A DNA stretch of 64,000 nt from Bradyrhizobium diazoefficiens (GCF_016612535.1 NZ_JAENXS010000002.1:2232001-2296000), one strand, 5' to 3'. Shown: positions 53,029 through 62,271, counted from the first letter of the stretch. The notes: generated from the sequence alone by a model not told the origin. Numbers and translations are program-made.

Positions 53029-53811
53029 ATGCAGGAGAAGAAGCCGCGCCGCGGCATTCAGTCGGTGGAAATTGCCTTTCGGATTCTGAGCGTTATGCAG
53101 ACGAGCCAGCAGGCGATGGCTCTCAAGGACATCGCGCCGCTCGCGGATCTGACGGCGAGCGCCGCGAATAACTATCTCGTGAGCCTCGTCAGGATCGGGC
53201 TCGCCGCCGCGGACGAGAAGCCTGGCCACTATCGCCTCGGGCCTGCGGCGCTCTCGCTCGGCGTCAGCGCGATCCAGCAAATCGACGGGTTTGAGATTGT
53301 CCGCCGCGAGGTCACCAATCTGCGCGACATGACGCGGCGCAGCGCGGCCGTCACCACATGGACCGACGACGGCCCACTCAGCCTGTTCAAGCAGGATGGC
53401 GATCAGCGAGGCGCGTTTGAATTTCGCACTGGGCTGATCCCGATGCTGAGTTCCGCGGCCGGCAAGATCTACGCCGCACGGTTGGCAGCGAACCTGACGG
53501 CCCATCTGATCGCGCAGGAATGGGATGCTGTTTTCGGCGGCAAAGTCGACGCAGGAAAATTTAGGGATGACGCAAGCCGCGAGCTGAAGCGAAAGGGCTA
53601 CACGACGATCGTTCGCTCCGACCTGACCGGCTATGTCTCCATTGCAGCTCCGGTGCTGGACTGGAATGGCGATGTCCGGTTCACCCTTAGTCTGGCAGGG
53701 ACGCGGGCCTCGATGACGATAGAGCCCTCGAGCGAGCAGGTGAAAGCCCTGCTTGCCAGCGCCGCGAACGCAACGCAAGCGCTTGGCGGCAAGACGACAA
53801 GCCGCGACTAG
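53029..53811 (+). CDS. IclR family transcriptional regulator
   Basis: A 260-residue regulator with a winged helix-turn-helix at about residues 8-70 (IQSVEIAFRILSVMQTSQQ, IAPLADLTASAANNYLVSLV) and an effector domain (AAVTTWTDDGPLSLFKQDG, SSAAGKIYAARL, GYVSIAAPVLDWNGDVRFTL). The ATG follows GAAGGAAG. It is divergent from the VOC/LLM oxygenase operon and convergent with the ThDP enzyme gene. The flavin reductase of that operon carries a similar effector domain, so regulator and enzyme may sense the same compound. Confidence 0.92.
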   Translation: MQEKKPRRGIQSVEIAFRILSVMQTSQQAMALKDIAPLADLTASAANNYLVSLVRIGLAAADEKPGHYRLGPAALSLGVSAIQQIDGFEIVRREVTNLRDMTRRSAAVTTWTDDGPLSLFKQDGDQRGAFEFRTGLIPMLSSAAGKIYAARLAANLTAHLIAQEWDAVFGGKVDAGKFRDDASRELKRKGYTTIVRSDLTGYVSIAAPVLDWNGDVRFTLSLAGTRASMTIEPSSEQVKALLASAANATQALGGKTTSRD

Positions 53812-53831
53812 CGGATTGCCCAACCCGCACG

Positions 53832-55376
53832 CTATAGAACGACCTCGATCAGCCGAGGACCGCGATTGTTCATGGCACTGCCGAACTGGCTGGCGAGCTC
53901 TCCAACCGATGCCGCACGGCTCGCCTCTACGCCCATGCCGGATCCGAGCTTGACCCAATCGAGCTCAGGATTGTGCAGATCCAGCATCGAGAAGGCCTTC
54001 GGCCCCGGGTCTCCGGCGCCGACCCGCGCGAGCTCGATGTTGAGGATGGCATAGGAACGGTTGGCAAAGATCACCGTGGTGACATCGAGCGATTCACGCG
54101 CCTGCGTCCACAACGCCTGCAACGTGTACATCGCACCGCCATCACCATGGAGGCAGACGACCTTCCTGTCCGAGCAGGCCACTGCGGCGCCGGTGGCGAC
54201 CGGAATGCCCTGCCCGATCGCGCCGCCGGTCAAGGCAAGATGATCGTGCGCTGCAATCGTGGCTGCAAATCGATGCACACCTCCGCCTGCCGTCGCGCCC
54301 TCGTCGGAGATGATTGCGTTGTCGGGCAGGAAATGAGCGATGACTTGTCCGGCCGTCTGCGGAGTGAGCGGTCCAGTCGGAATGTCGGGCCTGTCCGATG
54401 CACCGACATGCAACGGCTGCCTAGCTGCCTTCACGGCGTCGGCGAGAGCTTCGAGAGCAGCCGGACCATCCTCGTGCGCATGGGCAAGATAGCTGATCTT
54501 GCAGTCCTCGGGCGTGCACCAGGACGGCTTGTTCGGATATGCGAAGAAGCTCACGGGCGGGCTTGCGCCAACCAGGATTAGTTGCTCCGTCCCCTTCATG
54601 AACTCGACGATCTGCTCGGCGAAATACGGGATGCGCTCGACCGCTACGCGCCCGGCGCCGCGCTGGCAGCGTGGCGCGAAGGTGTCGCAAGCGATCCGGG
54701 CGCCGGTAGCCGCTGCGATGCGGCCCGCCGCATTGAGACCGGCTTCCTTCAGTGCGGCTCCGCGGATCAGCAACATGGTTTTGCGACCAGATTTGAGCGC
54801 CGCCGCGACCTGGTCAATCGCTTCGGTCGATACCATCGCTGCCACGGGCTTCGACAGCGCGGGCGCCGGGTGGTCGGCTTCCATCCAGGCCGTGTCAGCG
54901 GGCAGGATCAATGTCGCGATCTGCCCCGGACATTGCAGCGCGGCCTGCACAGCTCGCGCGCCGTCCGCGGCAACAGTCTTGGCGCTGGCCGACGAATGCA
55001 CCCAGCCGGAGACCGGTCGGGCAAATCCGTGAACGTCGGATGCGAGCGGCGCGTCGTACTGCGCATGATAGGTCGCATGGTCGCCCACGATATTGACGAT
55101 CGGCGTCGCCGCGCGACGCGCGTTGTGCAAATTGGCGAGGCCATTCGCGAGCCCCGGGCCAAGGTGCAGCAGGGTCGCGGCGGGCTTCTCCGCCATGCGG
55201 CCATAGCCGTCTGCCATGCCGGTCACCGCCCCCTCGAAAAGTCCGAGCACGACCCGCATGCCCTCGACCCTGTCGAGCGCGGCGACGAAGTGCATTTCCG
55301 ACGTACCGGGATTGCCGAAACAGACCTCGACGCCCGATCCGACCAGGGTTCGCAAAAGACTTTCCGCGCCGTTCAT
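53832..55376 (-). CDS. ThDP-dependent enzyme, acetolactate synthase/benzoylformate decarboxylase family
   Basis: A 514-residue thiamine-diphosphate enzyme. The catalytic Glu is in LGLFEGAVTGMADGYGR near residue 48, and the ThDP/Mg motif runs from HGDGGAMYTLQA to FANRSY near residue 420-450. The middle domain is a degenerate Rossmann fold with no clear FAD site. It shares an operon-like arrangement with the acyl-CoA dehydrogenase at 55422 (45-base gap) at the end of the PHA gene group. It probably decarboxylates or ligates a 2-oxoacid; acetolactate synthesis itself is doubtful, as no small subunit is present. Confidence 0.9.
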   Translation of the reverse strand: MNGAESLLRTLVGSGVEVCFGNPGTSEMHFVAALDRVEGMRVVLGLFEGAVTGMADGYGRMAEKPAATLLHLGPGLANGLANLHNARRAATPIVNIVGDHATYHAQYDAPLASDVHGFARPVSGWVHSSASAKTVAADGARAVQAALQCPGQIATLILPADTAWMEADHPAPALSKPVAAMVSTEAIDQVAAALKSGRKTMLLIRGAALKEAGLNAAGRIAAATGARIACDTFAPRCQRGAGRVAVERIPYFAEQIVEFMKGTEQLILVGASPPVSFFAYPNKPSWCTPEDCKISYLAHAHEDGPAALEALADAVKAARQPLHVGASDRPDIPTGPLTPQTAGQVIAHFLPDNAIISDEGATAGGGVHRFAATIAAHDHLALTGGAIGQGIPVATGAAVACSDRKVVCLHGDGGAMYTLQALWTQARESLDVTTVIFANRSYAILNIELARVGAGDPGPKAFSMLDLHNPELDWVKLGSGMGVEASRAASVGELASQFGSAMNNRGPRLIEVVL

Positions 55377-55421
55377 GCCGCTTCCCCGTCCTGTTGATCG
55401 ACCGCGCTGTGATATCTCACG

Positions 55422-56639
55422 TCAGACGAAGGCGCTCAGCCCGGTGATCGCCTTGCCGACGATCAGCGTGTTCATCTCCCTGGTACCCTCGTAAGAATAG
55501 ATCGCCTCGGCGTCGGCCACGAACCGCCCGATGTGGTTCTCGAGCAGGATGCCGTTGCCGCCCAGCAGCTCGCGTGCGTAACCAACGGTCTCGCGGCACT
55601 TGACGGTACAGAACGCCTTGGCCAACGATGCATGCTCGTCGCGCATCACGCCTTCATCCTGGAGCTGAGCGAGACGCAACATCATCGTCTGGGTCGACGT
55701 GACGTTGCCGAGCATGCGCACCAGAAGATCCTGCACGAGCTGGAATCCGCCGATCGGCCGGCCGAACTGGATCCGCTCGGTGGCATAGCGCAGCGCGTGC
55801 TCATAAGCGCCCATCTGGCAGCCCACGGCAAACCACGCCACCCCGGTGCGGGTCATTCGCAGGACCTTGGCGGTGTCCTTGAAGGAATCGGCATTCTGAA
55901 GACGGTCCGCCTCGGGCACGCGGCAGTTTTTCAGAGTGACCAGCCCATTCTGTACAACGCGCAGTGCCATCTTGGTCTTGATCTTCTCGACCGAGAAGCC
56001 CGAATTGTCTTTGCCGACGACAAAGCCCTTGACCTGGTTCGATCCCTCCTCGCGCGCCCAGATCACGTTGATGTCGGCGAAGGTCGCATTGCCGATCCAT
56101 TTCTTCTGGCCATTGAGAATCCAGCTGTCGCCCTCGCGGCGGCAGGTCGTCAGCATACCGCCCGACGTCGCCGAGCCAACCAAAGGCTCAGTCAGGCCGA
56201 ACGAGCCGATCTTTTCGAAGCGCATCATGGACGGCAGCCAACGCTGCTTCTGTTGCTCATCGCCGCACAGATAGATCGACCCCGCCGACAGGCCGGTGTG
56301 CACGCCCCAGAACGTCGCGACCGACGCATCGACCCGGGCCAGCTCCATCGCGACCAGGCCGTTCAACAACCAGCGGCCGCCCGCCGCGCCGTAGCCCTGA
56401 TAGCCGACGCCGCCGATGCCGATCTCGGCCATCTTCGGAACGATGGCGAACGGGAATTCGTCCCGCCCCCAATACTCCTCGATCACGGGCGCGACCACGC
56501 CTTCGGTGAACTCGCGGACGCGCCGGAGCAGCGCACGCTCGCTTTCGTTCATGACCTTCGCAATCCCATAGAAGTCGCCGTCGATCGGCGGCGGCGCGTA
56601 GTCAGGCTTTCTAGTTCCAGTCGCCTGTGGGTTCACCAT
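55422..56639 (-). CDS. Acyl-CoA dehydrogenase (glutaryl-CoA dehydrogenase-like)
   Basis: A 405-residue FAD dehydrogenase. FGLTEPLVGSATSGGMLTTC replaces the usual TEPxxGSD signature and lacks its Asp. NGQKKWIGNATFAD, ERIQFGRPIGGFQLVQDLL and the catalytic Glu in YSYEGTREMNTLIVGKAITG place it with glutaryl-CoA dehydrogenases and ACX4-like enzymes. GGAGGGG precedes the ATG. Lying just after the phasin gene, it could provide the enoyl-CoA that the PhaJ-like hydratase feeds to PHA synthesis, or start degradation of the PHA monomers. Confidence 0.92.
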   Translation of the reverse strand: MVNPQATGTRKPDYAPPPIDGDFYGIAKVMNESERALLRRVREFTEGVVAPVIEEYWGRDEFPFAIVPKMAEIGIGGVGYQGYGAAGGRWLLNGLVAMELARVDASVATFWGVHTGLSAGSIYLCGDEQQKQRWLPSMMRFEKIGSFGLTEPLVGSATSGGMLTTCRREGDSWILNGQKKWIGNATFADINVIWAREEGSNQVKGFVVGKDNSGFSVEKIKTKMALRVVQNGLVTLKNCRVPEADRLQNADSFKDTAKVLRMTRTGVAWFAVGCQMGAYEHALRYATERIQFGRPIGGFQLVQDLLVRMLGNVTSTQTMMLRLAQLQDEGVMRDEHASLAKAFCTVKCRETVGYARELLGGNGILLENHIGRFVADAEAIYSYEGTREMNTLIVGKAITGLSAFV

Positions 56640-56669
56640 GATCCCCTCCCTGGTGCGTGAACGATAACG

Positions 56670-57098
56670 TCAGGTCGATTTGCCCGGACGAACGTTGGCG
56701 CGGATCTCCTCCAGACTCTCCTTCACCCGATCCTGGATGATCTTCACCGCTTCCGTGGTCGATTGCCTCGCGGTCGATGCGCTCTCACGCGCTCCCTCGA
56801 CGGCGATCTCGAAAACTTTTCGCGCAAATTCGGTCTGCAACGCGGTGTTCTCGTGCATCTGGCCGAGCGGTTTGTACTCGCGCGCGAGCGTCTCCGCTTC
56901 TCGGAGACCCGCCTCCAGCACCTCACGCTGCTTCTGCGCAACCGACTGGGCGCCCTCCGCGGCCACTTTTGCGCTTTGGCCGAGGGCGTCGATATTCTTC
57001 TTCTGAGCCTGGAGCAGCTCATCCACATTCAGCTTCGGCAGGCCAAGATCGCTGCCGAACTTCCTGAGCATATCGATGTATGAGGTCGTATCCGTCAT
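56670..57098 (-). CDS. Phasin (PHA granule-associated protein)
   Basis: A 142-residue, almost entirely helical, Ala/Glu/Lys-rich protein of the phasin family, which coats polyhydroxyalkanoate granules. The heptad-like stretch ALGQSAKVAAEGAQSVAQKQ and EFARKVFEIAVEGARESAST are characteristic. GGGAGGA precedes the ATG, which overlaps the stop of the depolymerase gene (ATGA). It is located directly after phaC and phaZ homologues, confirming the PHA role of the operon. Confidence 0.9.
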   Translation of the reverse strand: MTDTTSYIDMLRKFGSDLGLPKLNVDELLQAQKKNIDALGQSAKVAAEGAQSVAQKQREVLEAGLREAETLAREYKPLGQMHENTALQTEFARKVFEIAVEGARESASTARQSTTEAVKIIQDRVKESLEEIRANVRPGKST

Positions 57099-58069
57099 GG
57101 CGTCCTCCCTTGTTGCTCTGCCTCTGAATGATGCCGGTTATCTCCCGATGCGGGAAGAACATCGGCGATATGATCCGCCACCCGAGATCGCGGTGCCTGC
57201 TCGGCCTGCCGGCCTTCGCCGACCAGAAAATCCTCGATCAACGCGGCGGTCTCTGCCGGTCGCGTCACCATGAACAGATGTCCATCCTCGATCATGCGCA
57301 GCTCGGCGTTCGGGATCAGGCGAGCCAGGATATGACCGTTGATCGGAGGGACCAGCGGGTCGTCGCTGCCCATCAACACGAGCGTCGGCTGTCGCAGCGA
57401 CCATAGCCACGGCAGGCTGGTCCAGCCGGCCATCGCGAGAAGTTGATACAGATAGCCCAGATTTCGAGCGCCATGCATTGCGGTCGCGTGCCGGCCGATC
57501 AGCGACGGGTCGTGGCGAAATGCGCCGCCATAGATGTCGGCCGCGATCCTATTCATGTAGCTCTTGTTGGTGTAGCGCCGCGGCGTCGCCATCTTCCACA
57601 GCACCGCGGGGCTCGCCGGCACCATGGTGGAACCGGGTGCTGTCGCAGCCAGCACCAGCCGCCGGCACCGCTTTGGATATTGATGCGCAAACTGCTGCGC
57701 GATTCCGCCGCCCCAAGACACGCCGGCGACGTCGACCTCCGCATAACCCAATTCGGCGACGAGACCCGCGGCGAGCCGCGCCAGCGTCGACGGGCGATAC
57801 GGGAAAACCGGCTTCGGCGAGGCGCCGACGCCGGGCACATCGAAGATGATCGCGGTCGTGTGCGTGAGCGCCTCAAGGAGCGGCTTGGCCAGCTCCCAGT
57901 TCGCGCCGATCCCGTTGAACAGCAGCAGCGGCGGCTGTCGCTCGCGGCCATGCCTGATGGCGACCCGGAGCGACTGCCCGTCGATTGCGATTTGCCGCAC
58001 CGTGATCTCGCCCGGCTTCCCGGTCACGATCTGTGCAGACGGGCGGGCATTCGTGGCGATGTCACTCAA
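57095..58069 (-). CDS. phaZ: Intracellular medium-chain-length PHA depolymerase-like hydrolase
   Basis: About 324 residues (350 if the upstream ATG at 58147 is used). An alpha/beta hydrolase matching Pseudomonas-type PhaZ: LLLFNGIGANWELAKPLLEA, nucleophile Ser in AGVSWGGGIAQQFAHQYP, Asp in MGSDDPLVPP and His in IEDGHLFMVTRP. The TTG at 58069, which overlaps the phaC stop by eight bases, is preferred because GGGGAC lies upstream and the extra N-terminus would lie inside phaC. It releases hydroxyacids from granules. It overlaps the phasin gene by four bases. Confidence 0.87.
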   Translation of the reverse strand: MSDIATNARPSAQIVTGKPGEITVRQIAIDGQSLRVAIRHGRERQPPLLLFNGIGANWELAKPLLEALTHTTAIIFDVPGVGASPKPVFPYRPSTLARLAAGLVAELGYAEVDVAGVSWGGGIAQQFAHQYPKRCRRLVLAATAPGSTMVPASPAVLWKMATPRRYTNKSYMNRIAADIYGGAFRHDPSLIGRHATAMHGARNLGYLYQLLAMAGWTSLPWLWSLRQPTLVLMGSDDPLVPPINGHILARLIPNAELRMIEDGHLFMVTRPAETAALIEDFLVGEGRQAEQAPRSRVADHIADVLPASGDNRHHSEAEQQGRTP

Positions 58070-59756
58070 AGACGTATGTCCCCGGAGCTGGAGCAAGGAC
58101 GGGATGACGTTGGCTACCGAACGACGCCGGTGCATCCACTTCCTCACCCGATCGCCTGTGAAGCCAGTCTCGCCAGTCGAGCCACCAGCTTCCCTTCCGC
58201 TTTTCGGAGGCGGCCATGAACGCGTCCGGGCCTGCCGAATTGACGGGACCGATCATGAACGACGCCTTCGGATTGGTCGGCGGATTGAGGAGGCTTTGGA
58301 GGTGACCGCTGTTCGACAGCACGAAGGTGGTACCTGCACCCATGATCTGCGCCGTCCTGTGCACGCCCTTCCAGGGCGTGATGTGGTCGGTCACGCCGGC
58401 AACTACGTAGCAGTCGGCCTTGACTTTGCTCATGTCGATCATTCTGTCGTTTAGCGCGAGCTTTCCGGCGTTGACGAACGGATTGGTGAAGTAGAGATCG
58501 AGGTAGTCGCCGTGCAGGCGCGCCGGCAGCCGGGTCGTATCGGCGTTCCAGTACAGGATGTCGAAGGCCGGCGGCTGATTGCCGAGCAGATAGTTGTTGA
58601 CCCAGTAATTCCAGATCAAATCGTTCGGCCTCATCCAGGCGAACATCCGCGCCAGTTCGTGACCATCGACCAGACCGCGGAGCCTCGATGTTTCCTTGGC
58701 GGCCCGCATCGTTTCCGGCGTCATCAGGCAGCCGAACGCGCTCTCGCCGGCCGTGTTCGGATCGAGCAGGCAGACCGCCAGCACCATGTTCCCGATCTTC
58801 GCGCTGCCGACGGTTGCGAAATACGCCGTCGATGTGATGCCGCCGGAGCAGGATCCCATCATCGAGATGTCGTCGTTGCCGGTGACTTCACGCGCGGCGT
58901 CGACAGCTTCGTCGAGCGCGGCAACGTAGCTCTCAAGGCCGACGTCGCGATCGGCAGCAGTCGGATTGCGCCAGCTCACGCAGAACACCTGAATGCCGCT
59001 ATCGAGTAGAAAGCGGACCATGCTCTTGTCGGGCGAGAGATCGAGCGCGTAGTACTTGTTGATCTGCGGCGGCGTGATGAGCAGCGGCCGTCTCCAGACT
59101 TTCGGCGTCGTCGGCGCATACTGGATCAACTCCAGCAGCTCGTTGCGCAGAATCACCGCGCCCGGCGTGGTCGCGAGATTCTCGCCTACCTTGAACGCGC
59201 TACGGTCGACCATCGACGGCATGCCGCCGTTCCTGGTGAGATCGTCGACATAGTTCTTGAGCCCCTGCCAGACGCTGCGGCCGCCGCTGTCCACGAACTT
59301 ACGTATCGCGGCCGGATTAGTCAGCATCGCGTTGGTGGGCGCGACCGCGTCGATTAGGATTTCGGTCACGAGATGGGCTCGCGCCTTGTCGATCTCGCTC
59401 AAGCTCGTCTTGTCGACGAAGCCGCTGACGGCGTCGCCCCAGGCGAGATAGGCTTTCAGCAGCCCGCTGTGCAGAGTGCTCTCCTTCCAGGTGGCATCGG
59501 AGAAGCGACGGTCGCCTGCGCGCGGCGTGCGCTCCGACTTGCCGGCAGCGATGGAACCGAGCTCGCCAAGGAAGGACAGCCATTGCTCGGTCGCGACCTT
59601 CGGCTCGTTGACGACGGCCTTGAACAGGACGGCGGTACTTTCCAGGAGATCCTCACCCCGAAGGCCGACTAGGGGATTGAGCGCAAGCGTATTCCTGGAG
59701 GCATCCTCCGAAATGCCTTCGACGAGCGGGTGTTGCTGGCGGCTTTCGGCGTTCAT
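58062..59756 (-). CDS. phaC: Class II polyhydroxyalkanoate synthase
   Basis: A 564-residue PHA synthase that polymerises (R)-3-hydroxyacyl-CoA. The lipase-like box is GSCSGG with catalytic Cys303; Asp457 lies in GVTDHITPW and His485 in SNSGHLQSLLNPP. Several blocks are those of Pseudomonas class II (medium-chain) synthases: NGGMPSMVDRSAF, PPQINKYYALDLSPDKS, AWMRPNDLIWNYWVNNYLLG and the end PGTYVFE. Class I residues of the short-chain type are absent. The ATG overlaps the phaJ-like stop. Start and stop overlaps link it into a single transcription unit. Confidence 0.93.
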   Translation of the reverse strand: MNAESRQQHPLVEGISEDASRNTLALNPLVGLRGEDLLESTAVLFKAVVNEPKVATEQWLSFLGELGSIAAGKSERTPRAGDRRFSDATWKESTLHSGLLKAYLAWGDAVSGFVDKTSLSEIDKARAHLVTEILIDAVAPTNAMLTNPAAIRKFVDSGGRSVWQGLKNYVDDLTRNGGMPSMVDRSAFKVGENLATTPGAVILRNELLELIQYAPTTPKVWRRPLLITPPQINKYYALDLSPDKSMVRFLLDSGIQVFCVSWRNPTAADRDVGLESYVAALDEAVDAAREVTGNDDISMMGSCSGGITSTAYFATVGSAKIGNMVLAVCLLDPNTAGESAFGCLMTPETMRAAKETSRLRGLVDGHELARMFAWMRPNDLIWNYWVNNYLLGNQPPAFDILYWNADTTRLPARLHGDYLDLYFTNPFVNAGKLALNDRMIDMSKVKADCYVVAGVTDHITPWKGVHRTAQIMGAGTTFVLSNSGHLQSLLNPPTNPKASFMIGPVNSAGPDAFMAASEKRKGSWWLDWRDWLHRRSGEEVDAPASFGSQRHPVLAPAPGTYVFE

Positions 59757-60232
59757 TGTCCTCGGGCTCCCGCTGCAGGGATTAGAAGCGCGAGCGTCTC
59801 GGCGACCAGCGCGGGCTTCTCGGATCCTTCCATTTCGAGCGTATTCTGGGTTCTCATGATCACCTGTCCGCCATCCTTCGGCTCAAGTCCGGCGAGCACG
59901 ACACGCAGCCGCACCCGCGTGCCGGCCGGCACCGGAGCGAGAAAGCGGACCTTGTCGATGCCGTAGTTCAGGCCCGCAGCGGCATCGCGCGGAATGACAC
60001 CGACTTCCATGGACAGCGGTGCAACCATCCCGAGCGCCAGATACCCGTGCGCGACGGGTCCGCGAAATGGGCTCTCGCGCTTCGCCCGCTCCACATCGAC
60101 GTGGATCCATTGATGATCGCCGGTACAGGACGCAAACGTATCGATGCGCGCCTGGTCGATTGTGACCCAGCCGGAGAGGCCGAGCTCCTCCCCGACCCTT
60201 TCATTCAACCCGGCCAAAGTGAAATTGCTCAC
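59753..60232 (-). CDS. phaJ: MaoC-family (R)-specific enoyl-CoA hydratase, PhaJ-like
   Basis: A 159-residue single hot-dog protein. The R-hydratase motif is complete: DTFASCTGDHQWIHVDVERA (catalytic Asp and His) followed by GPVAHGYLALGM. The GTG at 60232 is selected because GGAGGAAACC precedes it; a GTG four codons earlier is unlikely. It converts trans-2-enoyl-CoA into (R)-3-hydroxyacyl-CoA for the synthase, whose ATG overlaps this stop by four bases. Similarity to NodN-type members makes a wider substrate range possible. Confidence 0.88.
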   Translation of the reverse strand: MSNFTLAGLNERVGEELGLSGWVTIDQARIDTFASCTGDHQWIHVDVERAKRESPFRGPVAHGYLALGMVAPLSMEVGVIPRDAAAGLNYGIDKVRFLAPVPAGTRVRLRVVLAGLEPKDGGQVIMRTQNTLEMEGSEKPALVAETLALLIPAAGARGQ

Positions 60233-60265
60233 GGTTTCCTCCACGTTCGCGGCTGCGGTGGACGG

Positions 60266-61918
60266 CTACATGTTTCCGTAGCGCTCGCGCAGCTCCTTCT
60301 TGTTGATCTTGCCGACGCTGGTCTTGGGGATCGTCGCGATGAAGAGAATCTGCTCCGGAATGCCGTATTTCGATATGACGCCCTTGTCTGCGAGGGTCTT
60401 GAGGTGATTTTTGATGATCGTAGCGCTGACACCGTTCGGCTCGGACTCCTGCTTGACCACGAGCGCCAGCGGGCGTTCGCCCCATTTGTCGTCCTTGACG
60501 CCGATGACGGCCGCATCGGCGACGCCGGCGCATTGCGAGATCAGATCCTCGATCTGCAACGACGACACCCATTCGCCGCCGGTCTTGATGACGTCCTTCA
60601 TGCGATCGGTGATGTGCACGTAGCCGTCCGGACTCACCACCGCGATATCGCTGGTGTGCAAGTAGCCGCCGGCCCAGAGCTGCTCCGAACTTTCAGGATT
60701 GTTGAAGTAACCCTGCGTGAGCCAGGGCGCACGCAAGACGATCTCGCCGGCCGACTTGCCGTCATGCGGCACGTCCTTCATGTCCTCGTCGACGATGTGC
60801 AAATCGACCAGTGGCCCTGCCATTCCGGCCCTGGTGCGGAATTCGACTTCTCCTTCCGCGTCTCCGGAAAGGTCCTTCGATCTGACGTGGGACACCGCAG
60901 CAAGGGGGCCGGTCTCCGACATGCCATAGCCCGCGAAGATGTCGACGCCCGCAGCCAACGCCTGTTTCGCCAGCGCCTTCGGCAAGGCCGAGCCTCCGAT
61001 CACCATCTTGAGGCCCTTCAGGTCGACGTTCGCCTTGGCGGCGGCGTCGAGCAACATCCTCAGAATGGTTGGCACGCCGTGGGTGAAGGTCACGCCTTCA
61101 TCCTTGATCAACTTGACCAGCATCGCCGGCTCGTAGCGCCCGGGATAGACCTGCTTGGCCCCGGCCAGCGTCGCCGACCAAGGAAAACCCCAGGCGTGGA
61201 CGTGGAACATCGGAGTAATTGGCATATAGACGTCGTCACGCGAGAAGCGGCCCTGCGTTCCCGCAATCCCGAACATCGCGAGCCCGGCCAGCGTGTGGAG
61301 CACGAGCTGTCGATGGCTGTAGTAGACCCCCTTGGGCAACCCGGTCGTTCCGGTCGTGTAGAAGGTTGTGGCCTGGGTATTCTCGTCGAAGTCGGGAAAG
61401 TCGTAGTCGGGCGAAGCCGCGGACAGCAGGTTCTCATATTCGCCGATGAAGGACAGGCTCCCCGTCTGCGGCGCCGGACTGTCCGACATCACGATCAACC
61501 GCTTGACCTTGGGCAATTGCGACTTCAGCCCCTCCAGCAGTCCGACGAACTCGTCGTTCACGAGTAGCGTCGACGCACCGGCATGATCGATCGTGTAGGC
61601 GATCTGCTCGGGCGACAGGCGAACGTTCACCGTCTGCAGCACAGCCCCCATCATGGGGATCGCGAAGAACGCTTCGAGGAAGCGGTGGCTGTCCCAGTCG
61701 AGGACACCGACGGTGTCGCCCGGCTCCACGCTCGCCTTGCTCAAGGCCGACGCCAGACGACCGATCCGCTCCCTGGTTTGGCGATAGGTGAAGCGCCTGA
61801 GATCGCGATATACGATCTCCTGGTCCGGCGCCTGCACCCGCGGCGTGTGCCACAATTGCTTGAAGATTAAAGGGAACTGATAAGCGGATCTGGCGGTCTG
61901 AATCAGCCTTCCCACCAT
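60266..61918 (-). CDS. Medium-chain acyl-CoA ligase (AlkK/FadD-like)
   Basis: A 550-residue AMP-forming ligase. Motifs: [62 protein letters not shown] (A7/A8) and the C-terminal Lys in PKTSVGKINKKELR. The pattern HVHAWG with [19 protein letters not shown] is that of AlkK-like medium-chain acyl-CoA ligases. GGAGG precedes the ATG. It is the first gene of the PHA operon, so free fatty acids are activated here and passed to PhaJ and PhaC. Confidence 0.92.
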   Translation of the reverse strand: MVGRLIQTARSAYQFPLIFKQLWHTPRVQAPDQEIVYRDLRRFTYRQTRERIGRLASALSKASVEPGDTVGVLDWDSHRFLEAFFAIPMMGAVLQTVNVRLSPEQIAYTIDHAGASTLLVNDEFVGLLEGLKSQLPKVKRLIVMSDSPAPQTGSLSFIGEYENLLSAASPDYDFPDFDENTQATTFYTTGTTGLPKGVYYSHRQLVLHTLAGLAMFGIAGTQGRFSRDDVYMPITPMFHVHAWGFPWSATLAGAKQVYPGRYEPAMLVKLIKDEGVTFTHGVPTILRMLLDAAAKANVDLKGLKMVIGGSALPKALAKQALAAGVDIFAGYGMSETGPLAAVSHVRSKDLSGDAEGEVEFRTRAGMAGPLVDLHIVDEDMKDVPHDGKSAGEIVLRAPWLTQGYFNNPESSEQLWAGGYLHTSDIAVVSPDGYVHITDRMKDVIKTGGEWVSSLQIEDLISQCAGVADAAVIGVKDDKWGERPLALVVKQESEPNGVSATIIKNHLKTLADKGVISKYGIPEQILFIATIPKTSVGKINKKELRERYGNM

Positions 61919-62271
61919 GGCGGCCTCCGTCGACGTCTCATCCCCGCGGCACTGATCGCGTCCGCAATTCTGAGCGCGCGGATCTCGCCAGGCCGACTTG
62001 CCTCACGACGAACCCGTCGCGCGACGTGAGCACAAGCCTCGCGCGCGGCCTCGTCCTTGTGAAGGTCCGGAACGGACGACGCCCAGTCCGGGCCGGACAC
62101 GCTGCGCCCTAAACCCTGATGCGTCTTGAATAAAACCGCTGCCATTTGACCTGGAGGGGCCGTCCTTCTGCGCCGCACAACGAGCGATCTGGCCAGCCCT
62201 TGGACGATCGAAAAACGGCTATTCTGTCTCGACAACAATGCAGCATATGCTGATGGCGAGCATGCCGGCTC
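61919..62271. other. Divergent promoter region upstream of the PHA operon
   Basis: This 353-bp stretch lies between the ligase start and the AraC GTG. It contains the perfect 12-bp palindrome CAGCATATGCTG (62241-62252), 20 bp before the AraC start. A minus-strand frame is open through much of it, but I see no family resemblance or ribosome site that would make it a gene. Confidence 0.45.

Noticed and set aside
62241..62252. CAGCATATGCTG perfect palindrome
   Set aside because: Twelve bases with no second copy; AraC proteins bind direct repeats, so no functional claim is made.
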